64,000 nucleotides of DNA from Mycobacterium sp. Its GTDB lineage: Bacteria > Actinomycetota > Actinomycetes > Mycobacteriales > Mycobacteriaceae. The position numbers were made by a program, and so were the translations under genes. This document shows, in pieces, positions 31,799 through 41,292 of the stretch (position 1 is the first letter of the stretch; every line of letters starts with the position of its first letter). The notes beneath the pieces were generated by a model. It worked only from the letters and a program-made list of their open reading frames with translations. It was not told the origin of the DNA and did not search any database. The stretch lies in contig JAGQTQ010000029.1 of assembly GCA_020438905.1 (NCBI GenBank), positions 1-64,000 on the forward strand, written 5' to 3'.

Positions 31799-32188
31799 GT
31801 GAGCACCATTCAGGTCGCCGACGAGACCTTCGTCGCCGCCGGCCCCGCCGCGGTGGGGCGGGCCGTGGGGGACCGCGCCGCTTGGCGGCGGTGGTTTCCC
31901 GACCTGCTGCTCGACGTCGTGGAGGACCGGTCCGACAAGGGCGTCCGCTGGACGGTCACCGGCCCGCTGACCGGCACCATGGAGATCTGGCTCGAGCCGG
32001 TTCTCGACGGGGTGATTCTGCACTACTACCTGCATGCCGAACCCGCCGGAGCGGCGGCCTGGCAGCTGGCGAAGATGGATGTGCCGGGTATGACGTATCG
32101 ACGCAGGGTGGCCGGTAAGCGGATGGCTTTCGAGGTCAAGAACACCTTGGAGTCCTCCCGGCCGGTGGGAGTTGCGCCCACGGCTTGA
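31799..32188 (+). CDS. Small SRPBCC-like protein (Rv2186c-like)
   Basis: 129 residues from GTG 31799 (VSTIQVADETF). An alternative GTG at 31784 overlaps the pimB' stop (GTGA) and adds five residues. The pattern is that of a polyketide-cyclase/START-like lipid-binding fold: VADETFVAAGPAAVGRAV, WRRWFPDLLLDVVEDRSDKGVRWTV and a long C-terminal helix. It is adjacent to a second SRPBCC gene. The ligand is unknown; neighbours in PIM and phospholipid synthesis make a lipid plausible. Confidence 0.72.
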   Translation: MSTIQVADETFVAAGPAAVGRAVGDRAAWRRWFPDLLLDVVEDRSDKGVRWTVTGPLTGTMEIWLEPVLDGVILHYYLHAEPAGAAAWQLAKMDVPGMTYRRRVAGKRMAFEVKNTLESSRPVGVAPTA

Positions 32189-32270
32189 TACCCGGTTTCC
32201 CCCGCTGTGGGAGGGTACGGTTTGTCTCCGGAAGTACTTGGGGGCGTGGAGTGACGGGCAATCGGTAACA

Positions 32271-32720
32271 GTGGCGGACAAGACGGCGCAGACCATTTAT
32301 ATCGGTGCGGACCCCCGCACCGTGATGGATGTCATCGCCGATATCGGCTCCTACCCGGAGTGGGTGTCGGAGTACGCCCACGCCGAGGTGTTGGAGGCCG
32401 ATGCCGAGGGATATCCCACGGTTGCCCGGCTGGTGCTGGAGGCCGCGGTGCTACGCGACACCATGGTGCTCAGATACGACTGGCCGCCCGATCGCGGGTC
32501 GGTGCGCTGGTCGTTGGTGTCGAGTGCGTTGCTCAAGGCGCTCGACGGGGCGTACACGCTGAGGCCGAACGGTTCCGGAACCGACGTGACCTACGAGCTG
32601 GCGGTCGACGTCGTGGTGCCGATGATCGGCCTGCTCAAGCGCAAGGCCGAACGCCGTCTGACCGAGACCGCGCTGGAGGATCTCAAGAAACGGGTCGAGG
32701 GTGGCCGTGATGGTCGGTGA
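32271..32720 (+). CDS. SRPBCC family protein (TB16.3/Rv2185c-like)
   Basis: 149-residue START/SRPBCC protein, very close to the tuberculosis antigen TB16.3: QTIYIGADPRTVMDVIADI (8-26), YPEWVSEY, VTYELAVDVVVPMIGLLKRKAERRL (C-terminal helix). The fold has a deep hydrophobic cavity for lipid-like ligands; the natural ligand is unknown. GTG 32271 gives the VADKTAQTIYI start seen in the family. The last codons overlap the ATPase gene start by 11 bases. Confidence 0.88.
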   Translation: MADKTAQTIYIGADPRTVMDVIADIGSYPEWVSEYAHAEVLEADAEGYPTVARLVLEAAVLRDTMVLRYDWPPDRGSVRWSLVSSALLKALDGAYTLRPNGSGTDVTYELAVDVVVPMIGLLKRKAERRLTETALEDLKKRVEGGRDGR

Positions 32721-34005
32721 CACCCCAGTCGGTGATGGCCCCGTCGGCGATATCCCGGCCGGGCCGGCGCGGCTCGGTTTCTTCGTCGGCAAGGGCGGAG
32801 TCGGCAAGTCGACGTTGGCTGCCGCCACCGCCGTGCGGGCGGCCATGAACGGCGACGCGGTGTTGGCGATCTCCACCGACCAGGCCCATTCGCTGGGGGA
32901 CGTCCTCGGCGTCCCCGTCGAGCCCAGTGGCGCAGGTGAGCCGGTGCGCATTCTCGCCGAGGAGCGGGGCGGGGTCACGGGTGGCGGGCATCTGGATGCC
33001 ATGGCCCTGGACACCCTGGCACTGCTGGAATCGGCCTGGCGCGCGGCCGGCCCGGTGCTGGCCGCGCGTTTCCCGGAATCCGACCTGGACTCCTTTGCGC
33101 CGGAGGAGCTCTCGGCCGTGCCCGGGCTGCAGGAGATCCTCGGACTGCGCGTGGTGGCCGACCTGGCGGAGTCGGGCCGGTGGGACTACGTGGTGGTCGA
33201 TTGTGCCTCCACCGCGGATGCTCTGCGGATGCTCACCCTGCCGGCGGCGTTCGCGCTCTACGTCGAGCGCTCCTGGCCCCGGCACCGGCGACTGTCGGCG
33301 AGTGCGGACGACGCCCGGACCGCGGCCATGGTCGGACTGGTGGAGATGGCCCATGCCACCGCGGAGCGATTGTCGGCGCTGCTCGCCGGTGAGGGGGTGG
33401 GAGCACATCTGGTGCTGACCCCGGAGCGGGTGGTGGCGGCCGAGACGGTGCGGGCGCTGGGATCGCTGGCGGTGATGGGCGTGCGGGTCAACGAAGTGAT
33501 CGTCAACCAGGTCCTGTTCCAAGATGATTCGTTCGAGTACCGCAATCTGCCGGCGCACCCGGCCTTCGACTGGTACGCGGCGCGGATCGCCGAACAGCAG
33601 TCGGTTCTCGAGGAGCTCGCCGCTGCCGCCGGGAGCCCGCAGTTGGTGCTGACGCCCCATCTGGCCGGCGAGCCGATCGGTCCCAAGGCGCTGGGGCAGC
33701 TGCTCGACGAGGCGCGCCGGCGCGACGGTTCGGCTCCGCCCGGGCCGCTGCGGCCCGTTGTGGACCGGGAATCGGGTTCCGGCTTGGACGCCGTCTACCG
33801 GATGCGACTGGAGCTGCCCCCGCTCGAGGTGGGCGCGCTGAGTCTCGGCCGGGCCGGCGACGACCTGATCATCAGTGTCGGCGGTCTGCGTCGACGGGTC
33901 CGGCTCGCGTCGGTGTTGCGCCGCTGCATCGTGATCGGTGCGGCGTTGCGAGGCAACCGGCTCACGGTCCGATTTCGACCTGACCCGCAGGTATGGCCGA
34001 AATGA
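32710..34005 (+). CDS. ArsA/GET3-like P-loop ATPase (Rv2184c-like)
   Basis: 431 residues from ATG 32710 (GTGs at 32701 and 32707 are alternatives). Deviant Walker A KGGVGKSTLAAAT follows an N-terminal VGDTPVGDGPVGDIP 15-bp tandem repeat. STDQAHSLGDVLG replaces the usual DPAHSL; YVVVDCASTADALRML is the Walker B region. The C-terminal part has the beta-rich fold of anion-transporting ATPases. A membrane-protein targeting or metabolic role is not established; no arsenic genes are nearby. It overlaps both neighbours by a few bases, suggesting one operon. Confidence 0.86.
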   Translation: MVGDTPVGDGPVGDIPAGPARLGFFVGKGGVGKSTLAAATAVRAAMNGDAVLAISTDQAHSLGDVLGVPVEPSGAGEPVRILAEERGGVTGGGHLDAMALDTLALLESAWRAAGPVLAARFPESDLDSFAPEELSAVPGLQEILGLRVVADLAESGRWDYVVVDCASTADALRMLTLPAAFALYVERSWPRHRRLSASADDARTAAMVGLVEMAHATAERLSALLAGEGVGAHLVLTPERVVAAETVRALGSLAVMGVRVNEVIVNQVLFQDDSFEYRNLPAHPAFDWYAARIAEQQSVLEELAAAAGSPQLVLTPHLAGEPIGPKALGQLLDEARRRDGSAPPGPLRPVVDRESGSGLDAVYRMRLELPPLEVGALSLGRAGDDLIISVGGLRRRVRLASVLRRCIVIGAALRGNRLTVRFRPDPQVWPK

Positions 34006-34409
34006 GCAGCCATCCCGACATCGGGCCCGAGTTGCGCCAACTGGCCCAGGCGATCCTCGATCGTCTCGACCCGGCCGTCCGGTCGGCCGCGATGATGGCC
34101 ACCGAGGCATTGCGCGGTCCGGGGCGGTGCCAGCAGGTGTGGTGCCCGGTTTGCGCGCTGGCGGCATTGATCAGCGGTGAGCAACACCCGCTGCTGAACG
34201 TGGTTGCCGAGCACAGTGTGGCTCTGATGAGTCTGCTCAACACCATGGCCGCCGACCCCGATGCGCCGCCGCGAGGCGCCGCGACGCCGCCCCCGCCGGC
34301 CGACGGCGACGAGGCCCCGCCGCCCCCAGGGGCGCCGCCGCCGACCGGGAACGGGCGCTACCACGACATCCCGATCGTCGTGGAGCCCGAAACCGCTCCT
34401 GAGGATTGA
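34002..34409 (+). CDS. Small conserved protein (Rv2183c-like)
   Basis: 135 residues from ATG 34002 (ATGA overlap with the ATPase stop); ATG 33993 would add three residues. The N-terminal about 80 residues are helical with CQQVWCPVCALAALISGE, holding three cysteines in a C-x4-C-x2-C spacing. The C-terminal 50 residues are a Pro/Gly/Ala-rich disordered tail. Function is unknown. It always seems to travel with the ArsA-like ATPase in mycobacteria, so a partnership is possible. Confidence 0.75.
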   Translation: MSSHPDIGPELRQLAQAILDRLDPAVRSAAMMATEALRGPGRCQQVWCPVCALAALISGEQHPLLNVVAEHSVALMSLLNTMAADPDAPPRGAATPPPPADGDEAPPPPGAPPPTGNGRYHDIPIVVEPETAPED

Positions 34410-34504
34410 CCGTGAACCGCACTGGCCATGTGGTTGGCGTCACGGGCGGCTGGGTACAGTTAGCCAAAGCGAACGCCCACGCGTGAGCCGGCGAGGGAGG
34501 GTCT

Positions 34505-35251
34505 ATGTGGTACTGGCTGTTCAAGTACATCTTCATGGGTCCCCTTCTGTCCGTCCTTGGCCGGCCGAAAGTCGAAGGCCTGGAACATGTTCCGCAGTCC
34601 GGGCCGGCGATCCTGGCCAGTAACCACCTCGCGGTGGCGGACAGCTTCTTCCTTCCGCTGGTGGTGCGTCGTCGTATCACGTTCCTGGCCAAGGCCGAGT
34701 ACTTCAGCGGGAAGGGCATCAAGGGCCGGCTGACCAAGTGGTTCTACACGGTCGCCGGCCAGGTGCCGATCGACCGCACCAACGCCGACTCCGCCCAGGC
34801 CGCCCTCGAGACCGCCCAGCGCATTCTCGGTGACGGCAAACTGCTCGGCATGTACCCCGAGGGGACCCGGTCCCCGGACGGCCGGCTCTACAAGGGCAAG
34901 AGCGGACTGGCCCGAGTGGCGCTGGAGAGCGGCGTTCCGGTGATCCCGGTGGCGATGATCGGAACCGACGTCGTCAACCCGCCGGGATCGAAGATGTGGC
35001 GGTTCGGCCGGGTGACGGTCCGGTTCGGCAAGCCGATGGACTTCTCCCGGTTCGAGGGGATGGCGGGCAATCGTTTCATCGAGCGCGCCGTCATCGACGA
35101 GGTGATGTACGAGCTGATGGAGTTGTCCGGTCAGGAGTACGTCGACATCTATGCGGCCACGCTCAAGCAGGCCGGCCCAGAAGGCTCGGAGGTCAAGCCG
35201 GGCGCACCAGGTCAGCCTTCGGCTCGGATGCCGGAGACCGCCGCGGGCTGA
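34505..35251 (+). CDS. 1-acyl-sn-glycerol-3-phosphate acyltransferase (PlsC family)
   Basis: Membrane-associated acyltransferase of phosphatidic acid synthesis or a related acyl transfer (Rv2182c-like), 248 residues. The catalytic H-x4-D motif reads [12 protein letters not shown] (about 41-52), the substrate-binding motif is [20 protein letters not shown], and [10 protein letters not shown] is motif IV. ATG 34505 has GAGGGAGGG 4 bases upstream. A TACAGT at 34455-34460 with TTGGCG 15 bases before it is a weak promoter candidate. The last 59 bases overlap the convergent mannosyltransferase gene. Confidence 0.9.
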   Translation: MWYWLFKYIFMGPLLSVLGRPKVEGLEHVPQSGPAILASNHLAVADSFFLPLVVRRRITFLAKAEYFSGKGIKGRLTKWFYTVAGQVPIDRTNADSAQAALETAQRILGDGKLLGMYPEGTRSPDGRLYKGKSGLARVALESGVPVIPVAMIGTDVVNPPGSKMWRFGRVTVRFGKPMDFSRFEGMAGNRFIERAVIDEVMYELMELSGQEYVDIYAATLKQAGPEGSEVKPGAPGQPSARMPETAAG

Positions 35252-36506
35252 TCGTCGGCGTGGTCACGGTGAGTTCCGCGACCATGACGACCGCCAGCGC
35301 CCACCACACGTAGGACATGCCCAACAGCTGTCGCCACCATGATGCGTCTGCCTCGCGGTGCTCGGGCAGTAAGGCGATGGGCGACCACCACATCGTCAGA
35401 ACGGCCCCGGCCGCGGTGACTGCCGCCAGCGGGGCCGATCGTCGCCGGTAGGCCAACACCGCGGTCACCAGGATTGTCGGCAGGGCCCACACCCAGTGGT
35501 GGGACCAGGACACCGGCGAGACCACAAGTCCGAACAGCGCCACGCACATCAGCCCCAGCACCGGCTCGCCGGCAGCCAGTACCCGGCGCACCGCCCAAAC
35601 GGTGAGCGCCAGAACGGCCAGGCAGGCCGCCGTCCACAACACGAAGTGGGCGCTCTCACCCAGACCCAGCCGGGCCAGCGCGCCGGCGGCGTTTTGGTTG
35701 GTGTTGAGGCTGGCGCTGCCGATCCGGTCGGTGTCGCGCACGGTCGTCGTCCAGTACTGCCTGGAGTCCTGCCAGGCCAGCAGGAACCCGAGCAGGGTTG
35801 CGGTCACGAAGGTCACCAGGGCGGTCAGCACCGCGCGGTAGTCGCGGCGCAGTAGGAAGAACAGCAGGAAGACGGCCGGGGTCAGCTTGAGGGCGATGGC
35901 CACGCCCAGCAACAGACCGCGTGGCCACGGGGTGCGTCGCGGTACGCAGTCGGCGATCACCAGGGTCATCAGGACGACGTTGATCTGGCCGAAGGAGATG
36001 TTGGCCCGGATCGGCTCGAACCAGATCACCGACACCGCGACGATGCCGGCCGCCAGCCAGCAGCGCCGCAACCACGGCGCCTCGCCGCCGCCCCGCCAAC
36101 TCTGGGCGACCTCGAGCCGGGTCAGCACGATCCAGATGGACACCATCAGCAGCACCCAGGTGGTCGCGGTGATGGCGGCCTCGGCGACCGGCAGCGATAC
36201 CAGCGCCAGCGGCCCGAACACGATGGCGGCCAGTGGCGGGTAGGTGAAGGGCAGGTTCAGGCCGCCCTGGGTGGGGAACACGGCCCCGTCGGCGTACAGC
36301 GGCCTGCCGTGCAACCAGGCCTCGCCACCCATCCGGTAGACGTCGGCGTCGATGCGGTAGGGCATATGGCCGAACAGCCGCCAGCAGGCATGTGCCACGG
36401 CGAGGGCGATGACGAGATGGGCCAGCCGCCAGACGACCAGCGGTGCACGGTTCGACCGGCCCCGCGCGAAGAGACTGCCCCACCCGGGCGACCGCAACCT
36501 GCTCAT
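35193..36506 (-). CDS. mptC: Polyprenol-phosphate-mannose alpha-1,2-mannosyltransferase (GT87, Rv2181-like)
   Basis: GT-C integral membrane mannosyltransferase that adds alpha-1,2-mannose branches to lipomannan/lipoarabinomannan on the outer face. 437 residues with about ten helices. The first extracytoplasmic loop carries the acidic catalytic motif [15 protein letters not shown] (about 53-67), and [16 protein letters not shown] and [19 protein letters not shown] are conserved in GT87. It shares a 59-base convergent overlap with plsC, and its start faces Rv2180c across 60 bases. The gene name follows the literature use for Rv2181 as I recall it. Confidence 0.88.
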   Translation of the reverse strand: MSRLRSPGWGSLFARGRSNRAPLVVWRLAHLVIALAVAHACWRLFGHMPYRIDADVYRMGGEAWLHGRPLYADGAVFPTQGGLNLPFTYPPLAAIVFGPLALVSLPVAEAAITATTWVLLMVSIWIVLTRLEVAQSWRGGGEAPWLRRCWLAAGIVAVSVIWFEPIRANISFGQINVVLMTLVIADCVPRRTPWPRGLLLGVAIALKLTPAVFLLFFLLRRDYRAVLTALVTFVTATLLGFLLAWQDSRQYWTTTVRDTDRIGSASLNTNQNAAGALARLGLGESAHFVLWTAACLAVLALTVWAVRRVLAAGEPVLGLMCVALFGLVVSPVSWSHHWVWALPTILVTAVLAYRRRSAPLAAVTAAGAVLTMWWSPIALLPEHREADASWWRQLLGMSYVWWALAVVMVAELTVTTPTISPRRSPASEPKADLVRPA

Positions 36507-36566
36507 CTCGCCACCAGCGTATCCGGCAGCAACGCCCGGATCCGGGTGGGCGTAAGTTTTCTAGGC

Positions 36567-37475
36567 GTGCCAGCCCTCGCGCACCCGGCTCTCCGCCTCG
36601 ACGTCCGCCTCGATTTCGTCGCTCCCGGGCGGGAGCCGCTGATGTGGTGCCTGATCGCGTTCATTCTGACCTTCTTCATCACCCGGACGATCACCCGCTA
36701 CATCCGCGCGACGGCCGATCGGACCGGGCCGCGCAAGTGGTGGCAGCCGCACAACATCTCCGGTAGTGGCGGGCTGCACATCCATCACGCGGTGTTCGGC
36801 GTCATCCTGGTGCTGATCTCCGGAGTGGCCATGGTCACCATGGCGACCGACGGCACCATCCACCAGTTCACCGCCGCGGCCGTCGTCTTCGGCATCGGCG
36901 CGGCCCTGGTGCTCGACGAGTTCGCCCTCATCCTGCACCTGCAGGACGTGTACTGGACGGCCGACGGCCGTACCTCGGTCGACGCGGTCTTCGTGGCAGT
37001 GGCGGTGTCCGGATTGCTGGTGCTGGGCTTCAATCCCTTGTCATTGTTCGAGGTCGGCATCTGGCGTGACGCCGACTCGACCGCGGCCCGCGCCACAGTG
37101 CTGCTGCTGGCCCTGCTCAACCTGGCCCTCGCGGTTGTCGTGCTGCTCAAGGGCAAGCTGTGGACCGGTTTGCTGGGCTTGTTCTTCACCCCGTTGCTGT
37201 TCATCGGTGCGATCCGGTTGGCCCGCCCGCACGCCCCCTGGGCCCGATGGCATTACCAGGACAAACCACGCAAGATGCGTCGCTCACTCGAGCGTGAGCG
37301 CTATCTGCGCCGGCCCTTCGTCCAGGCCAATCTGTGGCTGCAGCATGTCATCGCCGGGGAACCGCGCCTTCCCAGCGACACCGAGGTCGACGCCGAACTC
37401 GACCGCCAGGTCCATGCGGCACCGGCGCCGGGGGAGTCCCCGGCAACCCCGGCACCGGCAGGAACGGGAAGGTAG
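36567..37475 (+). CDS. Integral membrane protein (Rv2180c-like)
   Basis: 302 residues with about six transmembrane helices. HIHHAVFGVILVLISG (N-terminal third) and GAALVLDEFALILHLQDVYW carry polar residues inside membrane segments. The conserved DVRLDFVAPGREPLMWCLIAF start supports GTG 36567; a TAAGTT 8 bases upstream could be the -10. The C-terminal 90 residues are hydrophilic and basic, then Pro/Ala-rich. Function is unknown. It precedes the RNase AS gene by 8 bases, so the two are likely cotranscribed. Confidence 0.82.
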   Translation: MPALAHPALRLDVRLDFVAPGREPLMWCLIAFILTFFITRTITRYIRATADRTGPRKWWQPHNISGSGGLHIHHAVFGVILVLISGVAMVTMATDGTIHQFTAAAVVFGIGAALVLDEFALILHLQDVYWTADGRTSVDAVFVAVAVSGLLVLGFNPLSLFEVGIWRDADSTAARATVLLLALLNLALAVVVLLKGKLWTGLLGLFFTPLLFIGAIRLARPHAPWARWHYQDKPRKMRRSLERERYLRRPFVQANLWLQHVIAGEPRLPSDTEVDAELDRQVHAAPAPGESPATPAPAGTGR

Positions 37476-37483
37476 CGGCGATC

Positions 37484-39431
<1,948 letters not shown>

Positions 39432-39443
39432 CCGCCCTTCCGC

Positions 39444-39501
39444 CGAGCAGACGCAAAGGTCCCCATCTCACCGGCGTGTCCGGGTCGTTTACGTCTGCTC
39501 G
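39444..39501. terminator. Long inverted repeat between convergent aroG and pknL, probable bidirectional terminator
   Basis: CGAGCAGACGCAAA (39444-39457) pairs with TTTACGTCTGCTCG (39488-39501) over 14 bp with one mismatch, leaving a 30-base loop. It sits 13 bases after the aroG stop and 33 bases before the pknL stop. The arm resembles a palindromic motif I remember as frequent in mycobacterial spacers, so it may be a REP-like element as well as a terminator. Confidence 0.6.
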
Positions 39502-39512
39502 CCGGACGGGGT

Positions 39513-39543
39513 GGGGTTACCGCCCGGCTGGGGTTACCGCCCG
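39513..39543. repeat. 17-bp-period duplication spanning the pknL stop codon
   Basis: GGGGTTACCGCCCG occurs at 39513-39526 and 39530-39543. The second copy includes the pknL stop (TAA on the minus strand, 39534-39536); the first copy lies just downstream, out of frame. Confidence 0.92.
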
Positions 39544-40763
39544 AACAGGCCGTCCAGGTTGAGCCCGAGGTTCCACGCCGCGCCGGCGACCGCCGCGGTG
39601 AGAACCAGCACGGCCAGCGTCCACAACACCACCGCCCGTCGTCCGCGCTGCCGCGCCCAGCCGAATTCGTCGATGTCGATACCGGCGAATTGCCGCACCG
39701 GAGCGGGATCCTCGTCCGCGGGCGTTTCCGGCCCGGCCGGTGCCGGCTCGGCGGCCGGGCCGGGTTGGTGCGCCGGTGTCCCCGGCGTGAATTGACGGGT
39801 CTTGGCGGGCGTGCCGGAGGGCAGCGCGGCCGGCGGGATCCCGCGGTCCTTGCCCCGGGGATGGTAGGCGGTGGCGGCGGTGTGCTGGGCCGAGTTGTGT
39901 GGCGCCGGCACCCGGAACTGCGGCAGGCCGAGGTCCGCGGCGATCTCATCCAGCTCGGCCGCCATGGCCGAGGCGTCCGGGAACCGATCCTCCGGGTCGC
40001 GGGCCGTCGCGTGCGCCACGAAGGCGTCGAACTGCGGCGGCACCCCGTCGATCAGCGACCCGGGCGGCGGAACGTCGAGGTCTAGTCGCTGGTTGGCTAT
40101 CGCCAGCGGATTGTCCCCGGTGAAAGGCGTTCGCCCGGTGAGAAGTTCGAATGCCATGACACCGGCGGAGTAGACATCGCTGCGGGGGCCGGTGGACCTG
40201 CCCAGCACCTGCTCGGGAGACAGGTATGCGGCGGTGCCGAGGATGACACTGGTTGAGGTGATTCCGGCGTCGGCGATGGCCCGCACCAGGCCGAAGTCGG
40301 CCAGTTTGACCTCCCCGTCATCGGAGATCAGCACGTTCTCCGGCTTGACGTCACGGTGCACCAGACCGGCCCGATGCGCCACCCCCAATCCGCCGAGCAC
40401 CGGGCGCAGCACCGCCGCCACCGCGTGCGGCGGCATCGGGCCGCGTTCCCGCAGCAGTTCCCGCAGAGTCCCGCCCTCGATGAGTTCCATCACCAGGAAC
40501 GGGTGGGTGGCATCGTTTCCCTGGTCGTGGATGGCGACCAGTCCGGGGTGCCGCAGTCGGGCGATCGAGCGTGCCTCACGCTGAAATCGGGTGAGGAACT
40601 GCTGATCGCGGGCGTAGCGCGCATCCATCACCTTCAGCGCGACCGGACGGTCGAGTCGGGCATCGAGGCCGCGGTACACCGTGGACATGCCACCGGTGGC
40701 GATCGGGGCCTCGACGCGGTACCGGCCGTCGAGCAACGCGCCGACGAGGGGGTCCGACGTCAC
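39534..40763 (-). CDS. pknL: Serine/threonine protein kinase PknL
   Basis: Transmembrane Hanks-type kinase of 409 residues. The kinase domain (about 15-275) has the glycine loop IATGGMSTVY, ATP lysine Lys44 (VALKVM), catalytic HRDVKPEN (Asp138) and DFG (156-158). The activation loop ITSTSVILGTAAYLSPEQ holds the threonines phosphorylated in the tuberculosis enzyme. A Pro/Ala-rich juxtamembrane region leads to one transmembrane helix (about 378-398) and only about 10 residues outside, so no sensor domain is present. Start GTG 40763. It is divergent from its known substrate gene, the Rv2175c homologue. Confidence 0.95.
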   Translation of the reverse strand: MTSDPLVGALLDGRYRVEAPIATGGMSTVYRGLDARLDRPVALKVMDARYARDQQFLTRFQREARSIARLRHPGLVAIHDQGNDATHPFLVMELIEGGTLRELLRERGPMPPHAVAAVLRPVLGGLGVAHRAGLVHRDVKPENVLISDDGEVKLADFGLVRAIADAGITSTSVILGTAAYLSPEQVLGRSTGPRSDVYSAGVMAFELLTGRTPFTGDNPLAIANQRLDLDVPPPGSLIDGVPPQFDAFVAHATARDPEDRFPDASAMAAELDEIAADLGLPQFRVPAPHNSAQHTAATAYHPRGKDRGIPPAALPSGTPAKTRQFTPGTPAHQPGPAAEPAPAGPETPADEDPAPVRQFAGIDIDEFGWARQRGRRAVVLWTLAVLVLTAAVAGAAWNLGLNLDGLFGR

Positions 40764-40769
40764 CGTCTC

Positions 40770-40775
40770 ATCTTA
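40770..40775 (-). promoter_or_regulatory. Probable -10 element of a leaderless pknL promoter
   Basis: On the minus strand the hexamer is TAAGAT, followed by 6 bases and the GTG start of pknL. Confidence 0.5.
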
Positions 40776-40867
40776 GGGCGGTTGCGGGGCCCGTCCGGAT
40801 CGCCGCCTCGCGGACGGCGGCGGCGTGTCCCGATCGGAGTCCCCACGCCGCGTCGCCGTGGAGTCCC

Positions 40868-40873
40868 TACACT
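40868..40873 (+). promoter_or_regulatory. Probable -10 element of a leaderless Rv2175c-like promoter
   Basis: TACACT followed by 7 bases and GTG 40881. It is back to back with the pknL promoter in a 117-base divergent spacer, so both genes could share control, including by the DNA-binding product itself. Confidence 0.5.
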
Positions 40874-40880
40874 GGCGGCC

Positions 40881-41285
40881 GTGAGCAACATCCCGGCCGG
40901 TGAGGACGTCCTCGACGCCCGAGAACCGGTCTATGACCTGCCCGCCGTCGCGGAGTTGCTGGCGATTCCGGTGACCAGGGTGCACCAGCACCTACGGGAG
41001 GGGCACCTGCTGGCGGTGCGGCGCAAGGGCATCCCGGTCGTACCCCGAGCGTTCTTCACCGAGTCCGGCCGCATGGTCAAGGCGCTGCCGGGCCTGCTGG
41101 CGGTGCTGCGGGACGGCGGCTACCGCGACAGCGAGATCCTGCGCTGGCTGTTCACCGCCGACCCGTCGCTTACCGTGATTCGGGATGGAGTGCGGGAAGC
41201 GCTGCCCAATGCACGGCCCGTCGACGCATTGCAGACCCACCAGGCCCGCGAGGTGCTTCGGCGGGCCCAGGCGATGGCCTACTGA
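40881..41285 (+). CDS. Rv2175c-like DNA-binding protein, PknL substrate
   Basis: 134-residue winged-helix DNA-binding protein. The N-terminal PVYDLPAVAELLAIPVTRVHQHLREGHLLAV is the helix-turn-helix region (about 13-43). The C-terminal VDALQTHQAREVLRRAQAMAY helix is nearly identical to the tuberculosis protein. The tuberculosis homologue is phosphorylated by PknL near its N-terminus, which blocks DNA binding; here the N-terminus is shorter (GTG 40881, VSNIPAGEDVLD) and the phosphorylated threonine region seems absent or altered. Confidence 0.9.
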   Translation: MSNIPAGEDVLDAREPVYDLPAVAELLAIPVTRVHQHLREGHLLAVRRKGIPVVPRAFFTESGRMVKALPGLLAVLRDGGYRDSEILRWLFTADPSLTVIRDGVREALPNARPVDALQTHQAREVLRRAQAMAY

Positions 41286-41292
41286 ACGCTCG

